Assembly (NCBI RefSeq): GCF_006494775.1
Contig: NZ_CP041146.1
Coordinates: 5,394,001 to 5,458,000 of the forward strand
Direction of reading: 5' to 3'
Length of the DNA: 64,000 nucleotides
DNA from: Nocardioides humi
GTDB lineage: Bacteria; Actinomycetota; Actinomycetes; Propionibacteriales; Nocardioidaceae
Shown: in pieces, positions 9,093 through 18,149 of the stretch
Layout of the letters: each line of letters starts with the position of its first letter
Position numbering within the stretch: position 1 is the stretch's first letter
Notes under the pieces: model-generated
Database searches by the model: none
Told to the model about the DNA's origin: nothing
The model's input: the letters and a program-made list of their open reading frames with translations, nothing else
Made by a program: the position numbers and the translations under genes

Positions 9093-9137
9093 GGGGCCAG
9101 GGTACGGGCGTCGGAGGACGCCGACGCCGGCCGCCCT

Positions 9138-9872
9138 TCAGCAGAGGCCGGCGTGCAGCTCCGAGCGGAGCAGGTCGCCCAGCTCGTGGGCGGAGCCGGC
9201 GGGGTGCGGGAACCGCAGCTCGGCGCTGTGGGCGCCGGTGAGGTCGACCCACTGGAGGACGACCCCCTCGGCGCTCAGCTCGGTGAGGTGGACGCCGACG
9301 ACCTCGCCGAGCCGGGTCTGGGTCATGGCGGAGACCGCGCGGCGCAGCTCGTCCTGGTGGCACAGGTTGGCGTGCTCGGTCGAGCGCTGGAGGAAGCCGC
9401 GGTTGAGCTCGTGCTCGTGGGAGGCGAAGGCGCCGAGGGGGACCCGGACCCGGGTGCCCTCGGGTGCGTCCTCGGGGGCGCTGGCGCGGGCGAGGAGCAC
9501 GAAGTCGAGCTGCAGGCTCACCCGCATCCGGATCTCGTCGCAGCACTCGCACTGCTCGAGGCCGACCGCCTCGAGCCGGCCCGAGAGGGTCAGGGTGGCG
9601 TCCCGGTCGGGGGAGCCGTCGGCGCCGAGCCCGCTGGTGAGGGTGAGCAGGGCGCCGCGCCGGTCGGTGGCGGCGACGGCGAGCGCCGAGTCGGCGGGGC
9701 AGGAGAGGAGCGGGCGGCCGCCGTGGTCCTGCATCTCCAGGCCGGTCTCCTCGAGCCCGCCGCTGACGTCGTCGATGCCGTCGACGACCAGCTGGACCTC
9801 GTGGGGGCAGGCCAGGATGCTCCGCGCCGCCGCGGCGATGCGGTTCGTGTCGAGACCGGGGTCGACCGTCAT
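9138..9872 (-). CDS. DUF2470 protein, probably heme/iron related (HugZ C-terminal-like)
   Basis: A 244-aa soluble protein. The C-terminal ~80 residues (RSTEHANLCHQDELRRAVS ... GVVLQWVDLTGAHSAELRFPHP) match the DUF2470 domain found at the C-terminus of HugZ-type heme-utilisation proteins. The N-terminal part is a split-barrel-like FMN/heme-binding region with a CECCDE cysteine cluster near residue 110. A near-perfect DtxR/IdeR iron box lies 34 bp upstream of the start, so expression should rise under iron limitation. Heme binding or degradation is inferred from domain and regulation, not shown. Confidence 0.75.
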   Translation of the reverse strand: MTVDPGLDTNRIAAAARSILACPHEVQLVVDGIDDVSGGLEETGLEMQDHGGRPLLSCPADSALAVAATDRRGALLTLTSGLGADGSPDRDATLTLSGRLEAVGLEQCECCDEIRMRVSLQLDFVLLARASAPEDAPEGTRVRVPLGAFASHEHELNRGFLQRSTEHANLCHQDELRRAVSAMTQTRLGEVVGVHLTELSAEGVVLQWVDLTGAHSAELRFPHPAGSAHELGDLLRSELHAGLC

Positions 9873-9905
9873 GTCCTCTCCTTCATCTCCGACGTCTGCG
9901 AAAGA

Positions 9906-9923
9906 TTAGGTGAGCCTAACCTA
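9906..9923. promoter_or_regulatory. DtxR/IdeR iron box
   Basis: TTAGGTGAGCCTAACCTA matches the palindromic actinobacterial iron-repressor consensus TWAGGTTAGSCTAACCTWA at nearly every position. It lies 34 bp upstream of the DUF2470 start on the minus strand, in the divergent region shared with hrcA, but much closer to the DUF2470 gene. Confidence 0.85.
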
Positions 9924-9991
9924 CTCGATCGGGCGACGCGGGGGAAGGGTGGGTCCCGCGGTCCGGGGAATCGCCGGGTTCGGCGCTAGGA

Positions 9992-10018
9992 TTGGCACTC
10001 CCTGCGGCGGAGTGCCAG
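9992..10018. promoter_or_regulatory. CIRCE operator (HrcA site)
   Basis: TTGGCACTC, nine bases, then GAGTGCCAG: the classical CIRCE inverted repeat with its N9 spacer. A TAGGAT -10 hexamer (9987-9992) directly abuts it, so HrcA bound here would cover the transcription start of hrcA-dnaJ. This predicts autoregulation and heat induction. Confidence 0.93.
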
Positions 10019-10049
10019 TCGTGGGCGAACGGACAGTGAGGAGGTGGAC

Positions 10050-11075
10050 ATGCAGGAGGACCGCAGGCTCGCCGTGCTGCGGGCGATCGTCGAGGACTAC
10101 GTCGCGACGGAGGAGCCCGTCGGCTCGAAGGCCCTGGTCGAGCGCCACCACCTCAACGTCTCTCCGGCGACCATCCGCAACGACATGGCCGCGCTGGAGG
10201 AGGAGGGCTACCTCCACCAGCCCCACACGAGCGCCGGGCGAGTGCCGACCGACAAGGGCTACCGGCTCTTCGTCGACCGGCTCTCGACGGTCAAGCCGAC
10301 CACCTCCGCCGAGCGCCGTGCCATCGCCGGCTTCCTCGAGGGCGCCGTCGACCTCGACGACGTCGTGCACCGCTCGGTGCGGCTGCTGGCGCAGCTGACC
10401 CGGCAGGTCGCGGTGGTGCAGTACCCCACGCTGTCCCGCTCGACCGTGCGTCACATCGAGGTCGTCGCGCTCACGCCGTCCCGGCTGCTGCTGGTGCTGA
10501 TCCTCAGCTCCGGCCGGGTCGAGCAGCGCCTGGTCGAGCTCGACGACGAGATCGACGACGACGATCTCGGCACGCTGCGGACCCGGATCAACCTCGCCGC
10601 GACCGGCGAGGTGATCGCCGACGCCGCGTCCGCGCTCGACGCGCTGGTCCGGGCCGAGGAGGGTACGCCGAGCGCGTCGGGTGCCACGGTCGCCGTCGTC
10701 GAGATCTTGGTCGAGGCGATGAGCGACCACCGCTCCGACGAGCGGGTCGTGGTCGGCGGCACCGCCAACCTCGCCCGGTTCGGCGACAGCTTCGAGACCT
10801 CGGTCCGGCCGCTGCTCGAGGCGCTGGAGGAGCAGGTCGTGCTCCTCAAGCTCCTGGGCGAGGCCACCAGCGGTGGCGCGGTGACCGTCCGGATCGGCGC
10901 CGAGGGCCCGATCCAGGAGCTGGCGTCGACCAGCGTCGTCGCCACCGGCTACGGCCCCGACGACGCGCTCGCCGCGCTCGGCATCGTGGGTCCCACCCGC
11001 ATGGACTACCCCGGAACGATGGCGGCCGTGCGCGCAGTCGCGCGCTACGTCTCGCGCATCCTCGACGAGAGCTGA
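10050..11075 (+). CDS. hrcA: Heat-inducible transcription repressor HrcA
   Basis: HrcA binds CIRCE operators and represses chaperone genes; it releases DNA when denatured or deprived of chaperonin. Length is 341 aa, as expected. The N-terminal winged helix is clear ([49 protein letters not shown]), followed by the GAF-like dimerisation domain, with the characteristic RIGAEGP and [18 protein letters not shown] near the end. ATG 10050 is preceded by AGGAGG at a good distance. Its own CIRCE site lies just upstream, and dnaJ follows after a few bases. Confidence 0.96.
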   Translation: MQEDRRLAVLRAIVEDYVATEEPVGSKALVERHHLNVSPATIRNDMAALEEEGYLHQPHTSAGRVPTDKGYRLFVDRLSTVKPTTSAERRAIAGFLEGAVDLDDVVHRSVRLLAQLTRQVAVVQYPTLSRSTVRHIEVVALTPSRLLLVLILSSGRVEQRLVELDDEIDDDDLGTLRTRINLAATGEVIADAASALDALVRAEEGTPSASGATVAVVEILVEAMSDHRSDERVVVGGTANLARFGDSFETSVRPLLEALEEQVVLLKLLGEATSGGAVTVRIGAEGPIQELASTSVVATGYGPDDALAALGIVGPTRMDYPGTMAAVRAVARYVSRILDES

Positions 11076-11091
11076 AGTGAGAGAGCACCAC

Positions 11092-12252
11092 GTGAGCCAG
11101 GACCCCTACGAGCTGCTGGGCGTCGACCGCGACGCCGACGCCGACACGATCAAGAAGGCGTACCGCAAGCTCGCCCGCCAGCTCCACCCGGACGTCAACC
11201 CCGACCCGGAGAGCCAGGAGCGCTTCAAGCAGGTCACCGCCGCCTACGAGGTGCTGACCGATCCGCAGAAGCGGGCGGCGTACGACCGTGGCGGCGACCC
11301 GTTCGGCGGCGGCTTCGGCGGCCAGGGCGCCGGCTTCTCGTTCACCGACATCATGGACGCCTTCTTCGGCGGCAACGCCGGCGGCGCGGGCGGCGGTCGC
11401 GGTCCCCGGCCGCGGATGCGCCGCGGCCAGGACGCTCTCATCCGGATCGAGGTCGACCTCGCCGAGGCGGCCTTCGGGGTCTCCCGCGAGCTCAAGGTCG
11501 ACACCGCCGTGCGCTGCACCACCTGCGGCGGCGAGGGCGCGGCGCCCGGCAGCCACCCCGTCCCGTGCGAGACCTGCCGCGGCGCGGGGGAGGTCGCCCA
11601 CGTCCAGCGCTCCTTCCTCGGCGAGATCCGCACCCTGCGGCCCTGCGCCGCGTGCCGCGGGTTCGGCACCGTCATCCCCGACCCGTGCCGCGAGTGCGCC
11701 GGCGACGGGCGGGTCCGCTCGCGTCGTACCCTCACCGTGAAGATCCCCGCCGGCGTCGACAACGGCACCCGGGTCCAGCTCAGCGAGCAGGGCGAGGTCG
11801 GGCCGGGCGGCGGTCCCGCCGGCGACCTGTACGTCGAGATCCACGTCGCCCAGCACGAGATCTTCGAGCGCCACGGCAACGACCTGCACTGCACGGTCAC
11901 GGTGCCGATGACCGCCGCCGCGCTCGGCACCACGATCGAGCTGCCCACGCTCGAGGCCGACCTCGGCCCGAACGAGGACGTCGAGCGGTACTTCGACCTC
12001 CAGATCCCGGCCGGCACGCAGTCCGGCCACCAGGTCGTGCTCCGCGGCCGCGGCGTCCCCGGCCTGCGCGGCGGGCGGGGCGACCTGGCGGTCACCGTCG
12101 CCGTCGAGACGCCCTCGCGACTCGACCCGCGGCAGGAGGAGCTGCTGCGCGAGCTGGCGGCGATCCGCGGCGAGGAGCGGCCGACCGGCGACGTCCGGCC
12201 GACCCACAAGTCGATGTTCGGCCGGCTCCGCGACGCGTTCAGCGCCCACTGA
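11092..12252 (+). CDS. dnaJ: Chaperone DnaJ (DnaJ2 type)
   Basis: Hsp40 co-chaperone of DnaK. Order of domains: J domain ([36 protein letters not shown] at ~33-35), Gly/Phe-rich linker, four CxxCxGxG zinc repeats ([32 protein letters not shown]), then two client-binding beta domains. At 386 aa it is the hrcA-linked second DnaJ of actinobacteria rather than the dnaK-linked copy. Start is GTG 11092 (or GTG 11077, adding five residues). It is co-transcribed with hrcA (16-bp gap) and followed by rsmE after 11 bp. Confidence 0.95.
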   Translation: MSQDPYELLGVDRDADADTIKKAYRKLARQLHPDVNPDPESQERFKQVTAAYEVLTDPQKRAAYDRGGDPFGGGFGGQGAGFSFTDIMDAFFGGNAGGAGGGRGPRPRMRRGQDALIRIEVDLAEAAFGVSRELKVDTAVRCTTCGGEGAAPGSHPVPCETCRGAGEVAHVQRSFLGEIRTLRPCAACRGFGTVIPDPCRECAGDGRVRSRRTLTVKIPAGVDNGTRVQLSEQGEVGPGGGPAGDLYVEIHVAQHEIFERHGNDLHCTVTVPMTAAALGTTIELPTLEADLGPNEDVERYFDLQIPAGTQSGHQVVLRGRGVPGLRGGRGDLAVTVAVETPSRLDPRQEELLRELAAIRGEERPTGDVRPTHKSMFGRLRDAFSAH

Positions 12253-12263
12253 GCCCCGCTGCG

Positions 12264-13061
12264 ATGACCCTCCCGCAGCACCTCGTCCCGTCGCTCGACG
12301 GCGTGCGGGCCGGTGACGAGGTGACCGTCGAGGGCGACGAGGCACACCATGCGGTCGTCGTACGACGGCTCCGGGTCGGCGAGCGGCTGACCCTCGCCGA
12401 CGGGAGGGGCCGGGTCGCGACCGGCGAGGTCACCGCGACGGCGAAGCGGGCGTTCACGGTGGCCGTCGTGGCCGTTGACGACCGCCCCGAGCCGCGGCCC
12501 TCGGTGACCGTCGTGCAGGCGCTGCCGAAGGGCGAGCGCGGGGAGCTGGCCGTCGAGGTGCTCACCGAGATCGGCGCCGCCCGGATCGTCCCGTGGGCGG
12601 CCGCCCGCAGCGTCGCGGTCTGGAAGGGCGAGCGGGCCGCCAAGTCGCTCGCGAGGTGGCGGGCCACCGCCCGCGAGGCCGCCAAGCAGGCTCGTCGCGC
12701 CTGGCACCCGGAGGTGCTGCCGCTGGCCACCACCGACGAGGTCGTCGCCCTGGTCGCCGGCGTCGTCGGCGTCGGTGGCGTCGGTGGCGTCGGTGGCGTC
12801 GGTGGCGTCGACGTCGCCGTCGTCCTGCACGAGGACGCCGCCGAGCCCCTCGCCGCGCTCGCCCTGCCCGCCGACGGCGACCTGCTGGTCGTGGTCGGGC
12901 CCGAGGGCGGGCTCACCGACGACGAGGTGGCCCGGTTCGTCGCCGCCGGCGCGGTCGCCGTACGGCTGGGCGAGGAGGTGCTGCGGACCTCGACCGCCGG
13001 CGTCGCCGCCGTCGCCGCGCTGCTCGCGCAGACCCCGCGCTGGGGTGGTCTGACCAGTTGA
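12264..13061 (+). CDS. rsmE: 16S rRNA (uracil-1498-N3)-methyltransferase RsmE
   Basis: SPOUT-class methyltransferase that methylates U1498 of 16S rRNA. The N-terminal PUA-like domain (GDEAHHAVVVRRLRVGERLTLADG) and the knotted C-terminal SAM site (VVVGPEGGLTDDEV ... RLGEEVLRTSTAGVAAVA) are typical. Length is 265 aa. Between the two, residues ~169-183 carry an in-frame tandem repeat (four exact GTCGGTGGC units encoding Val-Gly-Gly) that family members lack. The gene is third in the hrcA-dnaJ-rsmE operon. Confidence 0.94.
   Translation: MTLPQHLVPSLDGVRAGDEVTVEGDEAHHAVVVRRLRVGERLTLADGRGRVATGEVTATAKRAFTVAVVAVDDRPEPRPSVTVVQALPKGERGELAVEVLTEIGAARIVPWAAARSVAVWKGERAAKSLARWRATAREAAKQARRAWHPEVLPLATTDEVVALVAGVVGVGGVGGVGGVGGVDVAVVLHEDAAEPLAALALPADGDLLVVVGPEGGLTDDEVARFVAAGAVAVRLGEEVLRTSTAGVAAVAALLAQTPRWGGLTS
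12771..12806 (+). repeat. 9-bp tandem repeat inside rsmE (4 units)
   Basis: Four consecutive perfect copies of GTCGGTGGC, bordered by degenerate copies (gtcgtcggc before, gtcgacgtc after). Each unit encodes Val-Gly-Gly, so unit-number changes by slippage would keep the frame. Confidence 0.9.
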
Positions 13062-13064
13062 CGA

Positions 13065-13120
13065 TTGGGCAGAGACTGCAGGTGATCGGCCGGAATTGTT
13101 GCGGTTTGGGACCAAACCGC
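13065..13120. repeat. Dispersed intergenic repeat, copy 2 of 3
   Basis: Core TTGGGCAGAGACTGCA (13065-13080), 20-nt spacer containing GGCCGGAA, then GCGGTTTGG-GA-CCAAACCGC (13101-13120), extended by TT/AA to an 11-bp stem. It occupies almost the whole 64-bp gap between the convergent ends of rsmE (13061) and the AlkZ-like gene (13126). Confidence 0.88.
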
Positions 13121-13125
13121 AACGC

Positions 13126-14178
13126 TCAGCGGGCCAGCAGGGCCTCCACCCGAGCGACCTCGTCGTCCAGATCGGCCCGCTCGGCGCGGGTCAGCCGTCG
13201 CACCGGCTCGCCCAGGACGACCCGTCCCTCCTCGACCCGCCAGAGCCCGGTGAGCCAGCCGTCGACGTACACCGACATGGCCTGGGCGCCGTTGGCGCCC
13301 ATCCACAGCCTGCGGTGCTCCGGTGCGGTGACCCGGTCCCGGGCGGCGTGGGAGAGCCAGACGTTGTCGTAGCTGCCGAGCAGGCGGACCGGTGCGGGGG
13401 CGTCCTCGTCGGCGATCGGGGCGCCCTCGACGTCGTACAGGGGCCTGCCGTCCTCGTCCTCGTGCCGGACCAGGTCGTCCATCGCCTCGAGCGCCGGGCC
13501 GAGGCGGGTGATGCCGGACCAGGCGGTCACGTCGGCGGCGGTGGCGGGGCCGTAGGCACGCAGGTAGCGGCGCACGATCTCCGGCACGTCGGGCTCGGCG
13601 AGCGGGAGCCCCGTCCAGCGGGAGGCGAAGTCGTAGGCGACCGCGGTCGACCCGGCCGGCTTCCAGCAGCCCCGCGGTGGCAGCTGGGCGAGGACCGCGA
13701 GCAGCCGCGCGACGCCGCCGAGCTGGGCCGCGGTGTGGTCGGGGAACCGCTCGGCCAGGGCGGCGCCGAGCCGCCGCTGGGGGAGCGGGCCGCCGGCGAG
13801 CACGTCGTCCACCGCCGCGGTGAAGGCGTCCCGGTCGACGGTCCGCGCGGCCCCGATGGTCTGGCTCGCCCGCATCTCCCGCTCGCGCACCGGCCTCGCC
13901 CACACCGGCAGCGTGACGGCGTCCTCCGGCAGGTGCAGGTGCACGGTGTCGCGCAGGCTGAGGACCCGGACCAGCGCGCCGTCCTCGATCGCCGCGCTGA
14001 CCTCGTGCGGGTCGAGATCGGTGAGGCGTGCCGCCAGGGAGAGGTACGGCGGCAGCGGCTCCTGCGCCTGCAGCCCGACCAGGTGCCCCACCATCGCGGC
14101 GGGCGGCATCGCGACGCGCTCGAGCAGGTGCTGGCGCAGCAGCAGGGTCCGGTTCAGCCGGCGGCGCGAGAGCGTCAC
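13126..14178 (-). CDS. Winged-helix DNA-binding protein, AlkZ-like
   Basis: A 350-aa protein of the HTH_42 group, which includes AlkZ DNA glycosylases acting on interstrand crosslinks and alkylated bases. LVGLQAQEPLPPYLSLAARL near residue 30 carries the QxQ motif conserved in that family; LGSYDNVWLSHAARDRV in the last third is another family signature. The GTG start overlaps the stop of the upstream lipoprotein gene (GTGA), so the two are translationally coupled. DNA-repair activity is inferred from family only; some members are of unknown function. Confidence 0.8.
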   Translation of the reverse strand: MTLSRRRLNRTLLLRQHLLERVAMPPAAMVGHLVGLQAQEPLPPYLSLAARLTDLDPHEVSAAIEDGALVRVLSLRDTVHLHLPEDAVTLPVWARPVREREMRASQTIGAARTVDRDAFTAAVDDVLAGGPLPQRRLGAALAERFPDHTAAQLGGVARLLAVLAQLPPRGCWKPAGSTAVAYDFASRWTGLPLAEPDVPEIVRRYLRAYGPATAADVTAWSGITRLGPALEAMDDLVRHEDEDGRPLYDVEGAPIADEDAPAPVRLLGSYDNVWLSHAARDRVTAPEHRRLWMGANGAQAMSVYVDGWLTGLWRVEEGRVVLGEPVRRLTRAERADLDDEVARVEALLAR

Positions 14179-15062
14179 TTCACCGTGATCCGCTTGGTGT
14201 CCTCGGTCGGCCCGCCGCCCTCGCCGTCCGAGGGGTCGTCGGTGCGGGCGACGAAGGTGTAGCTGCCGGGCTCGAGGGTGCTGACGTCGACCTCGGAGGT
14301 CCACGGGTAGAGCTTGTCCATCCAGCCCTCCGCGGTCGCGAAGCCGTCGAGGACGACCGTGCCGCTCTCGTCCCGGACCTCCCACGGCACGGTCGCCTCG
14401 AACGAGCTGGCCCGGCCGGTGGCGGTGAACGTGCCGCTGACCGTGGCGCCCTCCGCCGGCTCGGTGATGTTGACCAGGGCCAGTACGTCGAGCTCGGGGG
14501 CCGCGGTGAAGCCCTTCGTCGCGTCGATGCCGAGCAGCGTCGCGACGGGCCCGTCGCCGAGCACCACCTCCACCGGCAGCGGCTCCCCGGCGGTCCCCTG
14601 GAGGGTGAGGACGAGCTGCTGGACGGCCAGCTCGGCGGTCGCCGCGTCCAGGTCGCCCGCGGTCAGCCAGCCGTCGTCCGCCAGCTCCACGACGATCGAC
14701 TCCGGTGCCTGGGTGACCGACGCGAACGCACCCTGCGGCCAGGCGGTGCGGTAGTCGGGGTCGAGCGTGTCGCCGGCGGTGACCAGCGCCCCCGCCTCCT
14801 CGAGCGGGTTGTCGGCCTCGACCTGGCGGAACTCCCGGTACAGCCGCGGCCCCTGCGGGGTCTCGCCGACGAAGTAGACGGGCGCGGCGACCGTGTCGCC
14901 CGGCTCCTCGGTCGCGGTCTCGATCGGGGTCGGCTCGGACGTCTGCTCCGTGGGCGTCGGGTCGGTCCGGGGCTCGGGGTCGTCGCCGCACCCGGCCAGC
15001 AGGCAGCTGCCGAGGGCGAGTGCGGCGAGGACGGCGTACGGGCGGCTCGGGAGAGTGCGCAT
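14175..15062 (-). CDS. GerMN/Gmad2-domain lipoprotein
   Basis: Secreted lipoprotein of 295 aa. Signal peptide MRTLPSRPYAVLAALALGSCLLAGC with lipobox LLAGC; then a Thr/Pro/Glu-rich linker, a GerMN-like domain (VAAPVYFVGETPQGPRLYREFRQVE ... AVQQLVLTLQG), and a C-terminal Ig-like Gmad2 domain (VNITEPAEGATVSGTFTATGRASSFEATVPWEV). Both domains are common in actinobacterial cell-surface lipoproteins such as LpqB-like proteins; their ligand is unknown. ATG 15062 sits 6 nt after a CACCAT hexamer on the minus strand. It is divergent from the HIT gene, with only 26 bp between start codons. Confidence 0.85.
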   Translation of the reverse strand: MRTLPSRPYAVLAALALGSCLLAGCGDDPEPRTDPTPTEQTSEPTPIETATEEPGDTVAAPVYFVGETPQGPRLYREFRQVEADNPLEEAGALVTAGDTLDPDYRTAWPQGAFASVTQAPESIVVELADDGWLTAGDLDAATAELAVQQLVLTLQGTAGEPLPVEVVLGDGPVATLLGIDATKGFTAAPELDVLALVNITEPAEGATVSGTFTATGRASSFEATVPWEVRDESGTVVLDGFATAEGWMDKLYPWTSEVDVSTLEPGSYTFVARTDDPSDGEGGGPTEDTKRITVK

Positions 15063-15088
15063 CCGCCGATGGTGGCATGGTTGTCCCC

Positions 15089-15436
15089 GTGACTGCCGCA
15101 CCCGACTGCCTGTTCTGCAAGATCGTCGCCGGCGAGATCCCGGCCGAGGTCGTCCACACCACCGAGCGCACGGTCGCCTTCCGCGACATCAACCCGCAGG
15201 CGCCGCTGCACGTCCTCGTGGTGCCGCGCGAGCACGAGCCGAACGCCGCGGCCTCCGCCGCCGCGGACCCGGCCACCTTCGCGGAGATCGCCACCACGGC
15301 GCGCTCGGTCGCCACCGCGGAGGGGTACGACGACTACCGGCTCGTCTTCAACACCGGAGCCGGCGCCCAGCAGACGGTCTTCCACACCCACTGCCACGTG
15401 CTCGCCGGCCGCGACCTGACCTGGCCCCCGGGCTGA
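15089..15436 (+). CDS. HIT family protein (HinT-like nucleotide hydrolase)
   Basis: Histidine-triad protein of 115 aa. DCLFCKIVAGEIPAEVVHTTERTVAFRDINPQAP is the standard HinT N-terminus and FHTHCHVLAGRDLTWPPG contains the HxHxH catalytic triad, although the usual central residues are HTHCHV. HinT enzymes hydrolyse purine nucleotide phosphoramidates. I prefer GTG 15089, 7 nt after a CATGGT hexamer; ATG 15077 (four residues longer) is possible. Placement just upstream of phoH-ybeY is common in actinobacteria. Confidence 0.9.
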   Translation: MTAAPDCLFCKIVAGEIPAEVVHTTERTVAFRDINPQAPLHVLVVPREHEPNAAASAAADPATFAEIATTARSVATAEGYDDYRLVFNTGAGAQQTVFHTHCHVLAGRDLTWPPG

Positions 15437-15554
15437 GCGCCGCCGGCTGGCCGGCGGGCGCCACCGGCAAACGGGTGGGCGCGACGCGGTCCCGCCCCGT
15501 ACCATGGAGGGGCCGAATCGTCGTACCTGAAAGGCCGCCCGTCCTCGGGCATCC

Positions 15555-17675
15555 ATGACCGACTCACCCACTCCCGTCCCCGCAGCCCGGACCGCGCAGG
15601 CTGCCCCCGCCCGCCACACCGTCGTCGTGCCCAACAGCATCGACATGGTCACCCTGTTCGGCCCGGGCGACGAGCACCTCGGCATCATCGAGAAGCGGTT
15701 CGGCGTCGAGGTCCACGTCCGGGGCAACCGGATCACGCTGGCCGGCGACGCCCAGGAGATCGAGCTCGCCGAGCGGCTGATCGACGAGCTGGTCGCCATC
15801 CTGCGCACCGGCCAGGGCATCACGCCCGAGGTCGTCGAGCGCGTGGAGGCGATGCTGCGCGTGCAGACCGCCACCTCCGAGCGGCCGGCGGACATCCTCT
15901 CGTTCAACATCCTGAGCAACCGCGGCCGCTCGATCCGGCCCAAGACGCTCAACCAGAAGCGCTACGTCGAGACCATCGACCAGCACACGATCACCTTCGG
16001 CATCGGCCCGGCCGGCACCGGCAAGACCTATCTCGCCATGGCCAAGGCGGTCCAGGCACTGCAGGCCAAGCAGGTCAACCGGATCATCCTCACCCGCCCC
16101 GCCGTCGAGGCCGGCGAGCGACTGGGCTACCTGCCCGGCACCCTCAGCGAGAAGATCGACCCCTACCTGCGGCCGCTGTACGACGCGCTGCACGACATGC
16201 TCGACCCGGAGTCGATCCCCAAGCTGATGGGGGCAGGGACGATCGAGGTCGCGCCGCTGGCCTATATGCGCGGTCGAGCGCAGCCTGTCGACACTCCGGT
16301 GCTGACGCCGGCGGGATGGGCGCCTATCGGATCTCTCGAGGTGGGCGACCTCGTCATCGGCAGCCAGGGACTTCCGACGCCGGTGCTCGGCGTCTTTCCC
16401 CAGGGAGTGAAGGACGTCTATCGCGTCCGTACTCAGGACGGCGCCTCCACGCGCGCCTGCGGCGAGCACCTGTGGACGGTGACGACGCCCGAGGACCGCC
16501 GGCGCTACACGTCGAGGACCCTCGAGACGCGGGAGATGATCGGCCACTTGCGTCGCGGCCACGTTCACCGCTACGAGCTGCCGCTGGCGGGCGCGGTCGA
16601 GTTCGAGCCGCAGGATGTCCCCATGGATCCCTATGCCCTCGGCCTTCTCCTCGGCGATGGGTGCATGACGACCGCCACGACACCTGACTTCACGACCAAG
16701 GATCCCGAGCTGGCAGAACGGCTGGCCGACGCAGTGCGACCGTTGGGGATCGAGCTGTCCCGCAAGAACGAGGTGTGTTACGTCCTCCGGCACCCGGCGG
16801 GTGGCCGTGGCGGTCTCCGCGTGGAAAACCCCGCGACCCGGGTGATTCGATCGCTGGGACTCGCCGGCTGCGAGTCGGAGACGAAGTTCGTGCCAGACGT
16901 CTACAAGCTCAACTCGGCATGGGTGCGGCTGTGGCTACTCCAGGGACTCCTGGACACCGATGGAGGGCTGGTCACCCAGGACGGTCGCACCTGTCGGGTC
17001 CAGTACACGACGATCTCTCCGCTGCTGCGTGACGACGTCGTATTCCTTGTCCGCTCGCTGGGTGGCACGGTGACCTGGCGGGTCCGCCCGGCGGCCGGCC
17101 GCAAGCCCGGTTTGGCGAACGGCCGCCCAGTCCCGTATCGCCATGACTCGTACCTTCTGGACATCCGACTGCCCGACGGATTCAGCCCGTTCCGACTCGC
17201 ACGGAAGAAGGCGAAGTACGACGCCACAGGCGGAGGCCGCCCGATGCGCTTCGTCACTGCCATCGAGCCGGACGGCGAGGCAGAGTGCGTCTGCATCCAA
17301 GTCGCGGCCGAGGACTCGCTGTACGTGACCGAGGACTTCATCGTCACGCACAACACGCTCAACGACTCCTTCATCATCCTCGACGAGGCGCAGAACACCA
17401 CGCCCGAGCAGATGAAGATGTTCCTCACCCGGCTCGGCTTCGGCTCCAAGATCGTGGTGACCGGCGACGTCACCCAGGTCGACCTGCCCTCCGGCACGAG
17501 CTCGGGCCTGCGGGTCGTCGAGAGCATCCTCGACGGCGTCGAGGACCTCGCGTTCGTGCGGCTCACCAGCCACGACGTCGTCCGCCACCAGCTGGTCGGG
17601 CGGATCGTGGCGGCGTACGACGAGTTCGACGCCAGGCGCGAGGCCAAGAAGAGCGTGAAGAAGGGCACCCGGTGA
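15555..17675 (+). CDS. phoH: PhoH family ATPase interrupted by an intein
   Basis: PhoH/YbeZ-type P-loop ATPase linked to RNA metabolism and 16S rRNA maturation together with YbeY. The 706-aa precursor minus a 359-aa intein leaves 347 aa, the normal PhoH size. N-terminal KH-like region; Walker A GPAGTGKT at residues 151-158; [18 protein letters not shown] follows; Walker B FIILDEAQ at 606-613. The intein (242-600) sits between LAYMRGR and [13 protein letters not shown], directly before Walker B, so the ATPase is inactive until spliced. The gene overlaps ybeY by GTGA. Confidence 0.95.
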   Translation: MTDSPTPVPAARTAQAAPARHTVVVPNSIDMVTLFGPGDEHLGIIEKRFGVEVHVRGNRITLAGDAQEIELAERLIDELVAILRTGQGITPEVVERVEAMLRVQTATSERPADILSFNILSNRGRSIRPKTLNQKRYVETIDQHTITFGIGPAGTGKTYLAMAKAVQALQAKQVNRIILTRPAVEAGERLGYLPGTLSEKIDPYLRPLYDALHDMLDPESIPKLMGAGTIEVAPLAYMRGRAQPVDTPVLTPAGWAPIGSLEVGDLVIGSQGLPTPVLGVFPQGVKDVYRVRTQDGASTRACGEHLWTVTTPEDRRRYTSRTLETREMIGHLRRGHVHRYELPLAGAVEFEPQDVPMDPYALGLLLGDGCMTTATTPDFTTKDPELAERLADAVRPLGIELSRKNEVCYVLRHPAGGRGGLRVENPATRVIRSLGLAGCESETKFVPDVYKLNSAWVRLWLLQGLLDTDGGLVTQDGRTCRVQYTTISPLLRDDVVFLVRSLGGTVTWRVRPAAGRKPGLANGRPVPYRHDSYLLDIRLPDGFSPFRLARKKAKYDATGGGRPMRFVTAIEPDGEAECVCIQVAAEDSLYVTEDFIVTHNTLNDSFIILDEAQNTTPEQMKMFLTRLGFGSKIVVTGDVTQVDLPSGTSSGLRVVESILDGVEDLAFVRLTSHDVVRHQLVGRIVAAYDEFDARREAKKSVKKGTR
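16278..17354 (+). mobile_element. Class 3-type intein with LAGLIDADG endonuclease, in phoH
   Basis: A 359-aa in-frame insertion (precursor residues 242-600). The first residue is Ala, not Cys or Ser, so class 1 splicing is impossible. It carries the WCT set of class 3 inteins: His305 and Trp307 two residues later in block B (GEHLWTV), Cys580 at block F position 4 (CVCIQV), Thr598 in block G (VTHN), and Thr601 as +1 residue. Two LAGLIDADG motifs (LGLLLGDG 362-369; [11 protein letters not shown] 461-471) indicate a homing endonuclease whose acidic residues look intact. Codon use is more relaxed than in the flanking exteins (more A/T-ending codons), consistent with later arrival. Confidence 0.92.
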
Positions 17676-18133
17676 CCATCGAGATCCTCGACGAGTCCGG
17701 CAGCGGGATCGACGTCAAGCACTTCTCGCGGCTCGCCCGGTTCGTGATGGACCAGATGCGCGTCCACCCGCTCGCCGAGCTCTGCATCAAGGCCGTCGAC
17801 GAGGACACCATCGCCGAGCTCAACGCGAAGTGGATGGAGAAGGAGGGCCCCACCGACGTGCTCGCCTTCCCCATGGACGAGCTCCGTCCGGGCCTGGTCA
17901 ACGAGGAGCCCGAGGAGGGCGTGCTCGGCGACCTCGTGCTCTGCCCGGTCGTCGCGGAGCGCCAGGGCGAGGCGGCCGGCCACGGCACCCTCGCCGAGCT
18001 GGAGCTGCTGACCACCCACGGCATCCTCCACCTGCTCGGCTACGACCACGCCGAGCCGGAGGAGCACACGGTGATGTTCGGCCTCCAGGACCAGCTCCTG
18101 GCCCAGTGGCGCGCCCACGTGGCCGCCTCCTGA
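17672..18133 (+). CDS. ybeY: Endoribonuclease YbeY (rRNA maturation)
   Basis: Single-strand endoribonuclease needed for 16S rRNA 3'-end maturation and ribosome quality control. 153 aa. The zinc site [13 protein letters not shown] (HxxxHxxxxxH) is intact near residues 115-127, and [21 protein letters not shown] is the family core. The GTG start overlaps the phoH stop (GTGA), the conserved phoH-ybeY pair. Confidence 0.96.
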   Translation: MTIEILDESGSGIDVKHFSRLARFVMDQMRVHPLAELCIKAVDEDTIAELNAKWMEKEGPTDVLAFPMDELRPGLVNEEPEEGVLGDLVLCPVVAERQGEAAGHGTLAELELLTTHGILHLLGYDHAEPEEHTVMFGLQDQLLAQWRAHVAAS

Positions 18134-18149
18134 CGCCGGGCGGGCGGAG

